NCBI RefSeq assembly: GCF_050958605.1
Contig: NZ_JBJHDO010000010.1
Coordinates: 218,300 to 282,299 of the forward strand
Source: G016756615 sp050958605
GTDB taxonomy: Bacteria; Pseudomonadota; Alphaproteobacteria; Rhizobiales; Rhizobiaceae
Length of the DNA stretch: 64,000 nucleotides
Direction of reading: 5' to 3'
The notes under the pieces were generated by a model that searched no databases, was not told the DNA's origin, and worked only from the letters and a program-made list of their open reading frames with translations. The first letter of the stretch is position 1. Every line of letters begins with the position of its first letter. The translations under genes and the position numbers were made by a program. Positions 6,980-15,824 of the stretch are shown in pieces.

Positions 6980-8668
6980 ATGTCAATCCCGCATGAGAGG
7001 CGCTCGGATTTCAGCGCTCTCCACCCCATGGTAAGAAAGGCTGTCGAAGCCACGCACAAGCAACTGGTGGCGGAAGGACATCCCTTCGAGGTCTATGAAA
7101 CCTACAGGACTCCCAAGCGCCAGACATTTCTGTTCGCGCAGGGCAGGACCAGGCCGGGCAAGATCATCACCAAGGCCGGGCCCTGGAGCTCATACCACCA
7201 ATATGGGCTGGCGGCCGATTTCGTCCTGAAGATCAATGGAAACTGGAGCTGGGACGACAAAGGAGCCAGGGCAAAATCGTGGCGTCGCCTGCACGAGATC
7301 GGCCGGCAGAACGGCCTCGAGCCGCTGAGTTTCGAGCTGCCGCATCTGCAGATGGCTGGGCTTCAGGTTTCACAGTTGCGCAAAGGCATATACCCGTCTG
7401 GCGGCGACGCCACATGGGCCGAGAACCTGCGCGCCACAATCATCGATTGGGCAAATGGCGGGCCGCCGCCTCCACAGGTCATGGACCGGCCGCCGCTTCC
7501 CGACCAGGCGGATGATGCCCTCGCGACCGAGGGCGCCGTGTTCATGACGGAGGGCGTGCAGATGGATCTCGACGACGACGAACTGAATCGGCCGGCGACC
7601 CCCGCCGGTGTTTCGGCGGGAGCCGCCAAGGCCAGCCATTTCTCACGGATTCAGCCGATCGTGGACAAGTGGGAAGGCGGCTACGTGGATCACCCCGAGG
7701 ATCCAGGCGGGGCGACCAATATGGGCATTACGCTGGCGACGCTGTCGCGCTGGCGCGGCAGGCCGGTGAGCAAGGCGGAAGTCAAGGCGCTGGCGCGCGC
7801 CGAAGCCTGGCAGATCATGAAGACCAACTATTACGACATCATACGGGGCGACGACCTGCCTTTGCCCATTTCCCTCGCCGTCCATAATGCCGCTGTGCTG
7901 CACGGCCCTGACCGGAGCGGGCGCTTCCTTCAGGCGGCCATCGCCAAGCAGGGGATCGACATCGAGATCGATGGAGCCATCGGATCCGAGACGTTGAAGG
8001 CATTGGCCCAGGCGGACAAGCGCCGGCTGGTGGCGGACTTCTTCGCCGCCCAGGAACAGTTCCTTCGCGGCCTCAAACATTTTCCGACATTCGGTAAAGG
8101 ATGGATCAATCGCCTGGAAGACATCCGGCGGGCGACGAACGCGATGTTCGCCGAGTCTCCCGTCATCGTCGCGGATGCGCCGCAGGTACTCGAGGAGGTC
8201 GTCATGTCCAGTGAAGCGCCGCAACCGCTACCCACGGCGAATATCAATGAGCCGGGCTTGAGCAACGAGGAGATGAGGCGGCTCATCCATATGCTTGGCA
8301 AGATCCTGTTCGGCGGCAACGGTACCGTGCCCGAGGTGTTCGCCGATCGTCCGGCCGAAATCGTGAACCACGGCAAGCAGATCAACCACCTGCCCGTCCC
8401 AGTCCCGGCAAAGCCGCCGTTGACCACGGTCAACGCGGCCCTGGGGGAAACCGTTGGCAGGATGCTCGATGGCCGCAAGACGGCGATCGGGGTCATCGGC
8501 ACCGTGCTTACGTCGGTCTTCAACACGGCCCAAGGGGCGGGTTCCCTGCCGGGCGTCCTCGGCCCGCTTTCCTCCTTCGTGCCTTATCTCCAGCCCTTGA
8601 TGATCGGTCTGGCCATTTGGGGCGGCTTCGGCAAGTTCGACAAGTGGTTCAAGAAGGTCCCGAGCTGA
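6980..8668 (+). CDS. Multidomain peptidoglycan hydrolase: M15 peptidase, GH108 muramidase, membrane tail
   Basis: 562 aa from ATG 6980, chosen because GGGAGG lies 6 bases before it. Residues about 10-140 form an M15C-type L-alanyl-D-glutamate (VanY/CwlK-like) peptidase, with the zinc pattern SYHQYGLAADF then ELPHLQ. Residues about 215-385 are a GH108 (COG3926/ZliS-type) lysozyme with EGGYVDHPEDPGGATNMGIT, followed by the PG-binding-3 helices. After a low-complexity linker, a C-terminal hydrophobic region (about 495-550) carries two candidate helices that look holin-like. It would cut both glycan and stem peptide. No signal peptide is visible, so export must use the tail, a holin-like route, or lysis. 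No phage genes surround it. Confidence 0.82.
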   Translation: MSIPHERRSDFSALHPMVRKAVEATHKQLVAEGHPFEVYETYRTPKRQTFLFAQGRTRPGKIITKAGPWSSYHQYGLAADFVLKINGNWSWDDKGARAKSWRRLHEIGRQNGLEPLSFELPHLQMAGLQVSQLRKGIYPSGGDATWAENLRATIIDWANGGPPPPQVMDRPPLPDQADDALATEGAVFMTEGVQMDLDDDELNRPATPAGVSAGAAKASHFSRIQPIVDKWEGGYVDHPEDPGGATNMGITLATLSRWRGRPVSKAEVKALARAEAWQIMKTNYYDIIRGDDLPLPISLAVHNAAVLHGPDRSGRFLQAAIAKQGIDIEIDGAIGSETLKALAQADKRRLVADFFAAQEQFLRGLKHFPTFGKGWINRLEDIRRATNAMFAESPVIVADAPQVLEEVVMSSEAPQPLPTANINEPGLSNEEMRRLIHMLGKILFGGNGTVPEVFADRPAEIVNHGKQINHLPVPVPAKPPLTTVNAALGETVGRMLDGRKTAIGVIGTVLTSVFNTAQGAGSLPGVLGPLSSFVPYLQPLMIGLAIWGGFGKFDKWFKKVPS

Positions 8669-8763
8669 ACCCGATAGATACGAGCGCCCGCGCCTTCATT
8701 CGAACGTCGTCTGCTTTGGATTCGCACTTTCTTGAGCAGCCGGCCGCGGGGGGTGGCGCCCTT

Positions 8764-8822
8764 CCTCTCCCCCCGCGCCAAGCGCGGGGGAGATGGGGCT
8801 CGGCGAGGCCGAGACGGAGAGG
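8764..8822. repeat. Palindromic intergenic repeat between convergent genes
   Basis: Three nested or adjacent stems: outer CCTCTCC (8764-8770) with GGAGAGG (8816-8822), inner CTCCCCCCGCGC (8767-8778) with GCGCGGGGGAG (8782-8792), and CTCGGC (8799-8804) with GCCGAG (8808-8813). This is the form of the short palindromic repeats scattered in rhizobial genomes. It lies between two convergent stop codons and could end transcription from both sides, though there is no T-tract. Confidence 0.6.
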
Positions 8823-8891
8823 GGGATCTGCCAAGCAGGGCTGTCGGGGCCGTTCACGATCTGTCAACGACTGACCGGGTTTGGTCACGCC

Positions 8892-11417
8892 TTATTCGTC
8901 GATCTCCTCGACCAGCACGGTCGCGGAACCCTGGTTGTTCCGATAGAAGTAGTTCGACAGGCCGGGCAAGGCGACCATCGCGTCATTGACGAATATGTAG
9001 AGCTCGCCAGAGGTGCGCGGCGTGACCTCGGCGACGAGCGTGGTGTTCGCGGATGCTTCCTGCCCGGGGCGCGTCCGCACAGGAGCCAGCACATATTCAT
9101 CGTTTCCATATCGCCCGACGCGCACGATCGGCTTGAACCAGGGTTGGCTCCACCAGCGCTTCATGAGTGTTCCCAGATAGTGTGCCCATCCGCCTTTCAC
9201 GCCGAGCGTGCCGGCATCGAGCCCGGCGTCTGCCCACGGTTTGTCTATCGTGACGGTCACCTTGTATCGCATGCCGGCCTGAATCCAGTTTTCCGTGTCC
9301 TGGCAGATCGAGCCGGTCGAGAACGCGACCGGCCTGCCCGCCAATGGCAGCGGGTCGTCGTGGTTCTGCAGCGGCGCGGGGCAGTAAGCGCCCGCGGAAT
9401 TGGCGCCCTCGAAGACCAGCTTGTTCGCCATCATGGCTATCAAGCCGAGGGAAAGGGCCAGGAAAGCGGCCGGCAGGATGTATTCCTTCAAGGCGTTGTA
9501 GAGCCAATTCGCGAAGCGGTTCATGCGCACGGCGCGCGCAAAGGCGAGCAGGGATGAACTGTCGTCGTGTCTTGCAGGTCGCAGGCGCTGGAACAGGAAA
9601 ACCGACGCACAGGCGAGGCAGCCGATGAGGAGGCCGAGCGCGCCGCGATTGCCCGCCAGGCCTACCGCCGCGGCGGCAATGCCGAAGGCCAGCGTTCCCG
9701 ACAGTGCGACGCGCTGCAGAGCCTCCTTTCGCTGCGACGGCGCGGACGCCGCCACGACGTTGCCCCATGCGGCCGCCGCACGGTCATGTATGCGCTTTCG
9801 CAAGACCGCGTTCAGGCCGAGGCAGGCGCCGAACGCAGCGGCCAAAAGGATAGCCTGCGCGGGATGTTGCCGAATAGCATCCAGCCAGGGAGAGGCAAAG
9901 CCCGGCAGAAGCCCCTTGAAAAGACCGACGACCGGACCGATCAGGCCGCGCGATACCACGTCTGCCTGATCGATGATCTTATGGGTGAAGTAACCGGCGA
10001 GGAGCGGGTAACTTGCCGCCAGCAGAGCCAGGCCCAACATCACGTAATAAAGGCCGCGGCGCCACCATACGGTGTCACGCATCAACTGCACCCGCTCGCC
10101 ATGACCGAATGCGCCGGCCTGCTCCAGCTTCGCCAGAACGTCACGAAACTTCTGTTCCATCTGGGCGAGGTCGCGCTTGCGGCCGGCCGGCAATGGCAGC
10201 TTGTCTTCCGCGGTTGCATCGTCGGTTGTCGCTGCTGCTTCCGCAGGGCCGCGGAACGGCAGTTTGTCGCCCGTCGGGGATAGAACCTCCATTTTCCTGG
10301 GAAGGGAAAGCGGTGCGTAGCTGTCCGCTCCTTCGGCCATGCGCATGAGCACGCTGGAGTCGACGAGCGGCACGGCCGACCTGCCCATCAGCCAACCCGC
10401 GGCGCGGGGATGGTAGCGATAGAAGATGCCAAACCCGGCGCGCGAATCGTAGATGCGGCCGCTGGTCGAGGCGTAGTCCCAATAGTCCGCGACAATGTCC
10501 GGTTTGAAACGGAGGCCGCTTTCCGCGGCCTCGCCGATCATCCAGCACAAGGGTATGTGGGCCAGCCGGTCATCCGGATACCCGCCGCCGATGTTGGAGT
10601 GGGAGCCGGCGAACCAGACCTGGCGCAGCCGTGGCGGAGCGCCGTCCACGCTCGCCGTATCCCTTGTACTCTCGTCCCAGCGGATCGGGAAGAAAGTCCG
10701 CCTTTCGTCGTCGATGCTGAAGGCCTGGCGGGCGCGATCGACTGAGTCCAGCAGGTTCTTCCTCTCGAAGGTCATCGGCCAGACCCATTTGTCGACCGCT
10801 TTCGTCAGTTCATCGACCGGAAGGCCGTATGCAGCGACCGTGTCCCAGACGCCGAGAAAATGGATTCGGATGCGCTGGCCCGATCGCAAGTCCGCCGGCT
10901 TGGGTTTGACGTCTTCGTAGTTGCGGCTGCCTGTCAATTCGCTCCAGGCGGCGACGGCGTTGTCGCGAACGAGTCGGCTCAGCCAGACCCAGAACTGCCA
11001 TTTCGGAACGGGAAAGGCCTTCGGTCGAAAGGCCCGATATGCGGCCAATGCGTTGCGATCGAGCTCTTCCTCCGACTTGAAGTTCACCAGGCCTTCCCTG
11101 GTGATCAGTCCGACGAGGACACGCACGGTGAAGGCGCCACGGCTGAAGCCGAATGCATAGATCCGATCGCCTTCCCGATAGTTGAGGCAGAGGAACTTGT
11201 AGAGCGCCAGGATACGTCGTTTGACGCCGAAGCCGAGGGCAAGGCCGACAACCTCGAAAGGCCTGAAGCTGGACGTGCCAACCCCGTCGGCGAAAACCGC
11301 GATCTGGTCGCCATCGCTCAGATCGAGCGCCTGATAGAGGCGCCAGACATTCGTCTTGAACAGCTTCGCGGCGCTGTTGCCGGTTCCATCGGCCAGTACG
11401 ACGAGATTCCTTCCCAT
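8892..11417 (-). CDS. DUF2235 (Tle1-like) alpha/beta hydrolase with membrane-spanning C-terminal region
   Basis: 841 aa. The first ~360 residues match DUF2235: LVVLADGTGNS near the start, the nucleophile elbow GFSRGA (G-x-S-x-G) near residue 95, a VWDTVAAYG block, and WFAGSHSNIGGGY carrying a likely catalytic Asp/His environment. After a charged linker, residues about 470-670 contain several hydrophobic helices, then a ~150-aa tail predicted to lie outside the membrane. DUF2235 includes the type VI secretion phospholipase Tle1, but Tle1 is soluble and effector-linked, while this is a membrane form with no tss, vgrG or PAAR gene here. ATG 11417 has GAGG upstream; GTG at 11435 is an alternative. 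Substrate unknown. Confidence 0.78.
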   Translation of the reverse strand: MGRNLVVLADGTGNSAAKLFKTNVWRLYQALDLSDGDQIAVFADGVGTSSFRPFEVVGLALGFGVKRRILALYKFLCLNYREGDRIYAFGFSRGAFTVRVLVGLITREGLVNFKSEEELDRNALAAYRAFRPKAFPVPKWQFWVWLSRLVRDNAVAAWSELTGSRNYEDVKPKPADLRSGQRIRIHFLGVWDTVAAYGLPVDELTKAVDKWVWPMTFERKNLLDSVDRARQAFSIDDERRTFFPIRWDESTRDTASVDGAPPRLRQVWFAGSHSNIGGGYPDDRLAHIPLCWMIGEAAESGLRFKPDIVADYWDYASTSGRIYDSRAGFGIFYRYHPRAAGWLMGRSAVPLVDSSVLMRMAEGADSYAPLSLPRKMEVLSPTGDKLPFRGPAEAAATTDDATAEDKLPLPAGRKRDLAQMEQKFRDVLAKLEQAGAFGHGERVQLMRDTVWWRRGLYYVMLGLALLAASYPLLAGYFTHKIIDQADVVSRGLIGPVVGLFKGLLPGFASPWLDAIRQHPAQAILLAAAFGACLGLNAVLRKRIHDRAAAAWGNVVAASAPSQRKEALQRVALSGTLAFGIAAAAVGLAGNRGALGLLIGCLACASVFLFQRLRPARHDDSSSLLAFARAVRMNRFANWLYNALKEYILPAAFLALSLGLIAMMANKLVFEGANSAGAYCPAPLQNHDDPLPLAGRPVAFSTGSICQDTENWIQAGMRYKVTVTIDKPWADAGLDAGTLGVKGGWAHYLGTLMKRWWSQPWFKPIVRVGRYGNDEYVLAPVRTRPGQEASANTTLVAEVTPRTSGELYIFVNDAMVALPGLSNYFYRNNQGSATVLVEEIDE

Positions 11418-11974
11418 AATCGGCCTCGTGTGCACAGGCAGGACTGGGAAGATCCTGCTGTTATGAGTGCTTTATTCTATCACATCGGCGGCCGGGCGAT
11501 GAATATTTCTGGATTTATTACAGTTCATGTACTTAAGCTTTAAGATATAATCTCGTACGGATTTACGTCGAAAGACGAGAGACATCTACCAGGGATGCTG
11601 ATGCGTTTCGGGCAGTCTCACGCGTGTATCGAGTTTCGCGAGTACAGAAACTTGTTGCCTTCACTTCCTGCAATTTCTAGCATTTCGCCCATGGCCGTTT
11701 GGCTTGGATCAATGTGTCTCTCTGTGCGGCTCGTGTAACCCTGCGAATGTCGTTCACCAGACGAGGAGATGCGGAATGCCGAGTGTGAGGCCGGGGAGGG
11801 TTCGCCCATATCCGTCCCCGACAATCTCTGCCCTGCTGTTTCCCCGTCGTGCCCCCGTGGTGCGCCCCAAACTTTCTCATACGTGCCGACAGAGGATCTA
11901 TGTGACGGCCGTCCGGCCGTCAGGGATGCAAACGATCTGGCCGGATCGCCGGCGACACGGAAAGGGCCGCCTCG
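11418..11974. other. 557-bp gap with AT-rich half and a strong -10 box
   Basis: No convincing gene. The first ~200 bases are AT-rich. TTCATG (11524-11529) and TATAAT (11546-11551, perfect) at 16 bases could be a + strand promoter far upstream of the exporter operon, followed by a CGTC-GAAA-GACG mini hairpin at 11565-11576. GACGGCCG (11904-11911) and CGGCCGTC (11914-11921) form an 8-bp palindrome about 55 bases before the yhiI-like start, a possible operator. The region may give a long leader or a small RNA; nothing proves it. Confidence 0.35.
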
Positions 11975-13042
11975 ATGACACATACCCGCAAAAGCTGGCT
12001 TCTCGCCGCCCTGCTCGCCATCGTCGCCATCGCTGGCTATTATGCGTGGCAGACGTTCAATAGCGGCGGTCTGCCGGCCGGCTTCGCCAGCGGCAACGGA
12101 CGGATCGAGGCGGTCGAGATCGACGTATCGACCAAGACTCCGGGGCGCATCAAGGAGATCCTCGTCAACGAGGGGGATTTCGTTCAGGCCGGCCAGACGC
12201 TCGCCCGCATGGACACGGAGCAATTGGAGGCGCAGCGCCGACAGGCAGAAGCGGAATTGCGGCGCGCCGTCATCGGTGTCGACACAGCGAAAAGCGTCGT
12301 TACGCAGCGCGAGGCGGAGCGCACGGCAGCCGAAGCAGTCGTTGCGCAGCGCGAGGCCGAGCGCGACGTTGCCGACAGGCGTTTTGCTCGCTCCCAACAG
12401 CTGGTACGTACCAACACGATCTCGCAGCAGGTGCTGGACGATGACCGTGCGACCGCTCAGGGGGCCAAGGCCGCCCTCGGCGCGGCGCAGGCCCAGCTGG
12501 CGGCCTCTGAAGCCGCGGTGGGCGCCGCCAAGGCGGCTGTGGTCGATGCCGAGGCCGCAGTCGAGGCAGCCAAGGCGGCTATCGACAGCATCACCGCCGA
12601 CATTAACGACGCGACGCTCGTTTCGCCGCGCGACGGCCGTGTCCAATATCGCGTAGCCCAGCCGGGTGAGGTGCTGTCGGCAGGCGGTCGCGTGTTGAAT
12701 CTCGTCGATCTCGGGGACGTGTACATGACGTTCTTCCTGCCCACTGCGCAGGCCGGACGGGTGCCGATCGGCGCCGAGGTGCGCCTGGTTCTCGATGCGG
12801 CGCCCCAATATGTAATCCCCGCCAAGGTGAGCTATGTCGCCGATGTCGCGCAGTTCACGCCGAAGACTGTCGAGACCGAGGAGGAGCGCCAGAAGCTCAT
12901 GTTCCGGGTCAAGGCCCAGATTTCTCCGGAGCTGCTGCGCAAATACATCCAGCAGGTCAAGACCGGCCTTCCCGGCATGGCCTATGTCCGGCTCGATCCG
13001 GAAGCCGAGTGGCCCGGCAACCTCGGAAACGTCGTGCAATGA
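11975..13042 (+). CDS. HlyD family periplasmic adaptor of an ABC exporter (YhiI-like)
   Basis: 355-aa membrane-fusion protein. A single N-terminal signal anchor (residues about 8-25) is followed by a biotinyl-lipoyl half-motif (GNGRIEAVEIDVSTKTPG, VNEGDFVQAGQ), then a long alanine-rich coiled coil (about 85-210). The second lipoyl half and beta-barrel contain LVSPRDGRVQYRVAQPGEVL. It bridges the inner-membrane ABC transporter to an outer-membrane channel. Its stop overlaps the start of the next gene by 4 bases (ATGA), so the three exporter genes form one operon, in the order yhiI-rbbA-yhhJ known from enterobacteria. Confidence 0.88.
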   Translation: MTHTRKSWLLAALLAIVAIAGYYAWQTFNSGGLPAGFASGNGRIEAVEIDVSTKTPGRIKEILVNEGDFVQAGQTLARMDTEQLEAQRRQAEAELRRAVIGVDTAKSVVTQREAERTAAEAVVAQREAERDVADRRFARSQQLVRTNTISQQVLDDDRATAQGAKAALGAAQAQLAASEAAVGAAKAAVVDAEAAVEAAKAAIDSITADINDATLVSPRDGRVQYRVAQPGEVLSAGGRVLNLVDLGDVYMTFFLPTAQAGRVPIGAEVRLVLDAAPQYVIPAKVSYVADVAQFTPKTVETEEERQKLMFRVKAQISPELLRKYIQQVKTGLPGMAYVRLDPEAEWPGNLGNVVQ

Positions 13043-15819
13043 GCGGACCCGCGCCTGACGGAACGTCCGGCGATGAAGGTCCGGTCGTCCGCCTCGATGG
13101 CGTGGGACTTTCCTACGGCACGACGCGAGCGCTCGACGGTATCACTCTCGACATGCCGGCCGGATGCATGGTCGGGCTCATTGGACCTGACGGGGTGGGC
13201 AAGTCGAGCCTGCTGTCGCTGATCGCCGGAGCCCACGTCGTTCAGAAAGGGCATGTCGAGGTGCTTGGCGGCGACATCGCCGACGCGGGTCATCGGTCGC
13301 GTACCTATCCGCGCATCGCCTACATGCCGCAGGGTCTCGGCAAGAATCTCTACTCGACGCTTTCGGTCTTTGAGAACGTCGATTTTTTTGGACGCCTCTT
13401 CGGGCACGACAGGCGGGAGCGGGAGCGCCGCATCGCCGAACTTCTGCGCAGCACGGGGCTGTCGCCTTTCGCGGACCGGCCTGCCGGCAAGCTGTCGGGC
13501 GGCATGAAGCAGAAGCTGGGCCTTTGCTGCGCCCTCATCCACGATCCCGACCTCCTGATCCTGGACGAACCCACGACCGGTGTCGATCCGCTTTCGCGAC
13601 GCCAGTTCTGGGAACTCATCGACGCGATTCGGAGCAGCCGTCCCGGCATGAGCGTCATCGTGGCCACCGCCTATATGGAGGAGGCCGCGCGCTTCGACTG
13701 GCTGATGGCGATGGATGCGGGCCGCGTTCTTGCTACCGGCACGCCGACCGAGCTGCTGGAGAAGACCGGCGAGCCCAATCTCGATGCGGCTTTCATCGCC
13801 CTTCTGCCCGAGGAGAGACGCCAGGGGCACCACGAGGTCGTCATTCCTCCGCGCCAGGTGGGTGCCGACAGCGATATCGCGATCGAGGCGGAACACCTCA
13901 CCATGCGCTTCGGCGATTTCACGGCCGTCGACAATGTCAGCTTCCGCATCGCCCGCGGCGAGATATTCGGGTTTCTCGGCTCGAACGGTTGCGGCAAGAC
14001 CACGACGATGAAGATGCTGACCGGGCTACTCCCGGCGAGCGAGGGCACGGCGCGCCTGTTCGGCCGGGAGGTGGATCCCCGGGACATGGAGGTGCGCCGT
14101 CGTGTCGGCTACATGTCGCAGGCTTTCTCGCTTTATTCCGAGCTGACCGTAAGGCAGAATCTCGACCTTCATGCCCGGCTCTTCGGCATGACGAACGAAG
14201 CCATACCCCAGCGCATCGACGAGATGGTCCGGCGCTTCGACCTTGTCGAGGTCGTGGACAGCTTGCCGGACGCGTTACCTCTCGGCATGCGCCAGCGCCT
14301 GTCATTGGCCGTGGCGTTGATCCACTCTCCCGACATCCTCATCCTCGACGAGCCCACCTCCGGCGTCGATCCTGTGGCGCGCGACGGCTTCTGGCAGATC
14401 CTTTCCGACCTTTCGCGCCGGGACAATGTGACGATTTTCGTCTCGACCCATTTCATGAACGAGGCCGAGCTCTGTGACCGTATTTCCCTCATGCATGCGG
14501 GCAAGGTGCTCATCTCCGACACGCCGAAAGCGATCGTAGAGAAGCGGTCGGCCGCGACACTGGAGGAAGCCTTTGTCGCCTACCTCGAGGACGCGATCGG
14601 CGAGGGCGGCGCACCCGCGCAAGCCGTGCCGGAGCCAGAACCCGTAGTCGAGGTGGTTGAAGAGCATGACGAGCGAGGCGGTTTCCGGCGCTTTTTCGAC
14701 CCGCGTCGGATGTTCGCCTATACCCAGCGGGAGGCTTTGGAGTTGCAGCGCGATCCCATCCGCGCGACCCTTGCCGTTCTGGGCAGCGTCATCCTCATGT
14801 TCGTGATCGGTTATGGCATCAACATGGATGTCGACGACCTTACGTTTGCCGTGCTCGACCGCGACGACACGACGGTGAGCAGGGACTATGTGCTGCAGAT
14901 CGCCGGATCCCGCTATTTCATCGAGAAGGAGCCGATCACCGACTACGAGGATCTCGACCGGCGCATGCGCGACGGGGAGATCAGCCTCGCCATCGAGATC
15001 CCACCCAATTTCGGGCGGGACGTGACGCGCGGCCAGAATGTCGAGATCGGCGTCTGGATCGATGGCGCCATGCCTTCCCGTGCAGAAACAGTGCGCGGTT
15101 ACGTGCAGGGGCTGCATGCGACCTGGCTGACCCAGAAGGCGCGCGAGCTTTACGGCGATGCGGCAACCATCGGAAATTTTCAGCTCGAGATTCGCTACCG
15201 CTACAATCCCGACGTGCAGAGCCTCGTCGCCATGGTGCCTGGCGTCATTCCGCTCCTGCTCCTCATGATCCCGGCCATGCTCGCAGTGCTCAGCGTCGTG
15301 CGCGAGAAGGAACTCGGTTCGATCGTCAATTTCTACGTCACGCCGGTGACGCGCCTGGAATTTCTCCTCGGCAAACAGCTTCCATACGTTGCACTCGGCA
15401 TGCTGAACTTCGTGATGCTTACGGCCTTCGCGGTGTTCATCTTCCGGGTGCCCTTCACGGGCAGCCTGCTGGCCTACAGCGTGGCTGCCTTTCTTTACGT
15501 CATCGTCACGACGGGCATGGGGCTGTTGATCTCCGCCTTCATGAAAAGTCAGATCGCGGCGATCTTCGGAACAGCGCTGATCACCCTCATCCCCGCAGTC
15601 CAGTATTCCGGGCTCATCGATCCGGTTTCGTCGCTTCAAGGGGCGGGAGCCTTTGTCGGCAAAATCTACCCGACCACCTATTTCGTGACGATATCGAGGG
15701 GCACCTTCTCCAAGGCTCTGGAATTCGCCGACCTCTGGTCGTCGTTCATTCCGCTCCTTATCGCCATTCCAGTGCTGCTCGGACTCGCAGCGGCGTTCCT
15801 CCGGAAACAGGCGGGGTAA
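13039..15819 (+). CDS. rbbA: RbbA-like ABC transporter: two ATP-binding domains fused to an ABC-2 permease
   Basis: 926 aa. NBD1 has GPDGVGKSS (Walker A, near residue 50), KLSGGMKQ signature and LILDEPTTGVDP (Walker B). NBD2 has GSNGCGKTT (near 320) and LILDEPTSGVDP but a degenerate signature, LPLGMRQ in place of LSGGQ. From about residue 560 comes an ABC-2 permease half: one helix, a large extracytoplasmic domain, then about five helices. The layout and length match RbbA/YhiH, first described as a ribosome-bound ATPase, but the adaptor and permease neighbours argue for export. The start overlaps the adaptor stop; the permease gene begins 5 bases after its stop. Confidence 0.88.
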   Translation: MSGPAPDGTSGDEGPVVRLDGVGLSYGTTRALDGITLDMPAGCMVGLIGPDGVGKSSLLSLIAGAHVVQKGHVEVLGGDIADAGHRSRTYPRIAYMPQGLGKNLYSTLSVFENVDFFGRLFGHDRRERERRIAELLRSTGLSPFADRPAGKLSGGMKQKLGLCCALIHDPDLLILDEPTTGVDPLSRRQFWELIDAIRSSRPGMSVIVATAYMEEAARFDWLMAMDAGRVLATGTPTELLEKTGEPNLDAAFIALLPEERRQGHHEVVIPPRQVGADSDIAIEAEHLTMRFGDFTAVDNVSFRIARGEIFGFLGSNGCGKTTTMKMLTGLLPASEGTARLFGREVDPRDMEVRRRVGYMSQAFSLYSELTVRQNLDLHARLFGMTNEAIPQRIDEMVRRFDLVEVVDSLPDALPLGMRQRLSLAVALIHSPDILILDEPTSGVDPVARDGFWQILSDLSRRDNVTIFVSTHFMNEAELCDRISLMHAGKVLISDTPKAIVEKRSAATLEEAFVAYLEDAIGEGGAPAQAVPEPEPVVEVVEEHDERGGFRRFFDPRRMFAYTQREALELQRDPIRATLAVLGSVILMFVIGYGINMDVDDLTFAVLDRDDTTVSRDYVLQIAGSRYFIEKEPITDYEDLDRRMRDGEISLAIEIPPNFGRDVTRGQNVEIGVWIDGAMPSRAETVRGYVQGLHATWLTQKARELYGDAATIGNFQLEIRYRYNPDVQSLVAMVPGVIPLLLLMIPAMLAVLSVVREKELGSIVNFYVTPVTRLEFLLGKQLPYVALGMLNFVMLTAFAVFIFRVPFTGSLLAYSVAAFLYVIVTTGMGLLISAFMKSQIAAIFGTALITLIPAVQYSGLIDPVSSLQGAGAFVGKIYPTTYFVTISRGTFSKALEFADLWSSFIPLLIAIPVLLGLAAAFLRKQAG

Positions 15820-15824
15820 CCGGC

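Noticed and set aside
6980..11417. Prophage or type VI secretion island
   Set aside because: No integrase, terminase, capsid, tail, vgrG, PAAR or tss gene lies here; only two genes have suggestive domains.
11618..13039. A 473-codon minus-strand frame over the HlyD gene
   Set aside because: It is a shadow of the adaptor coiled coil; the plus-strand lipoyl and anchor features are clear.
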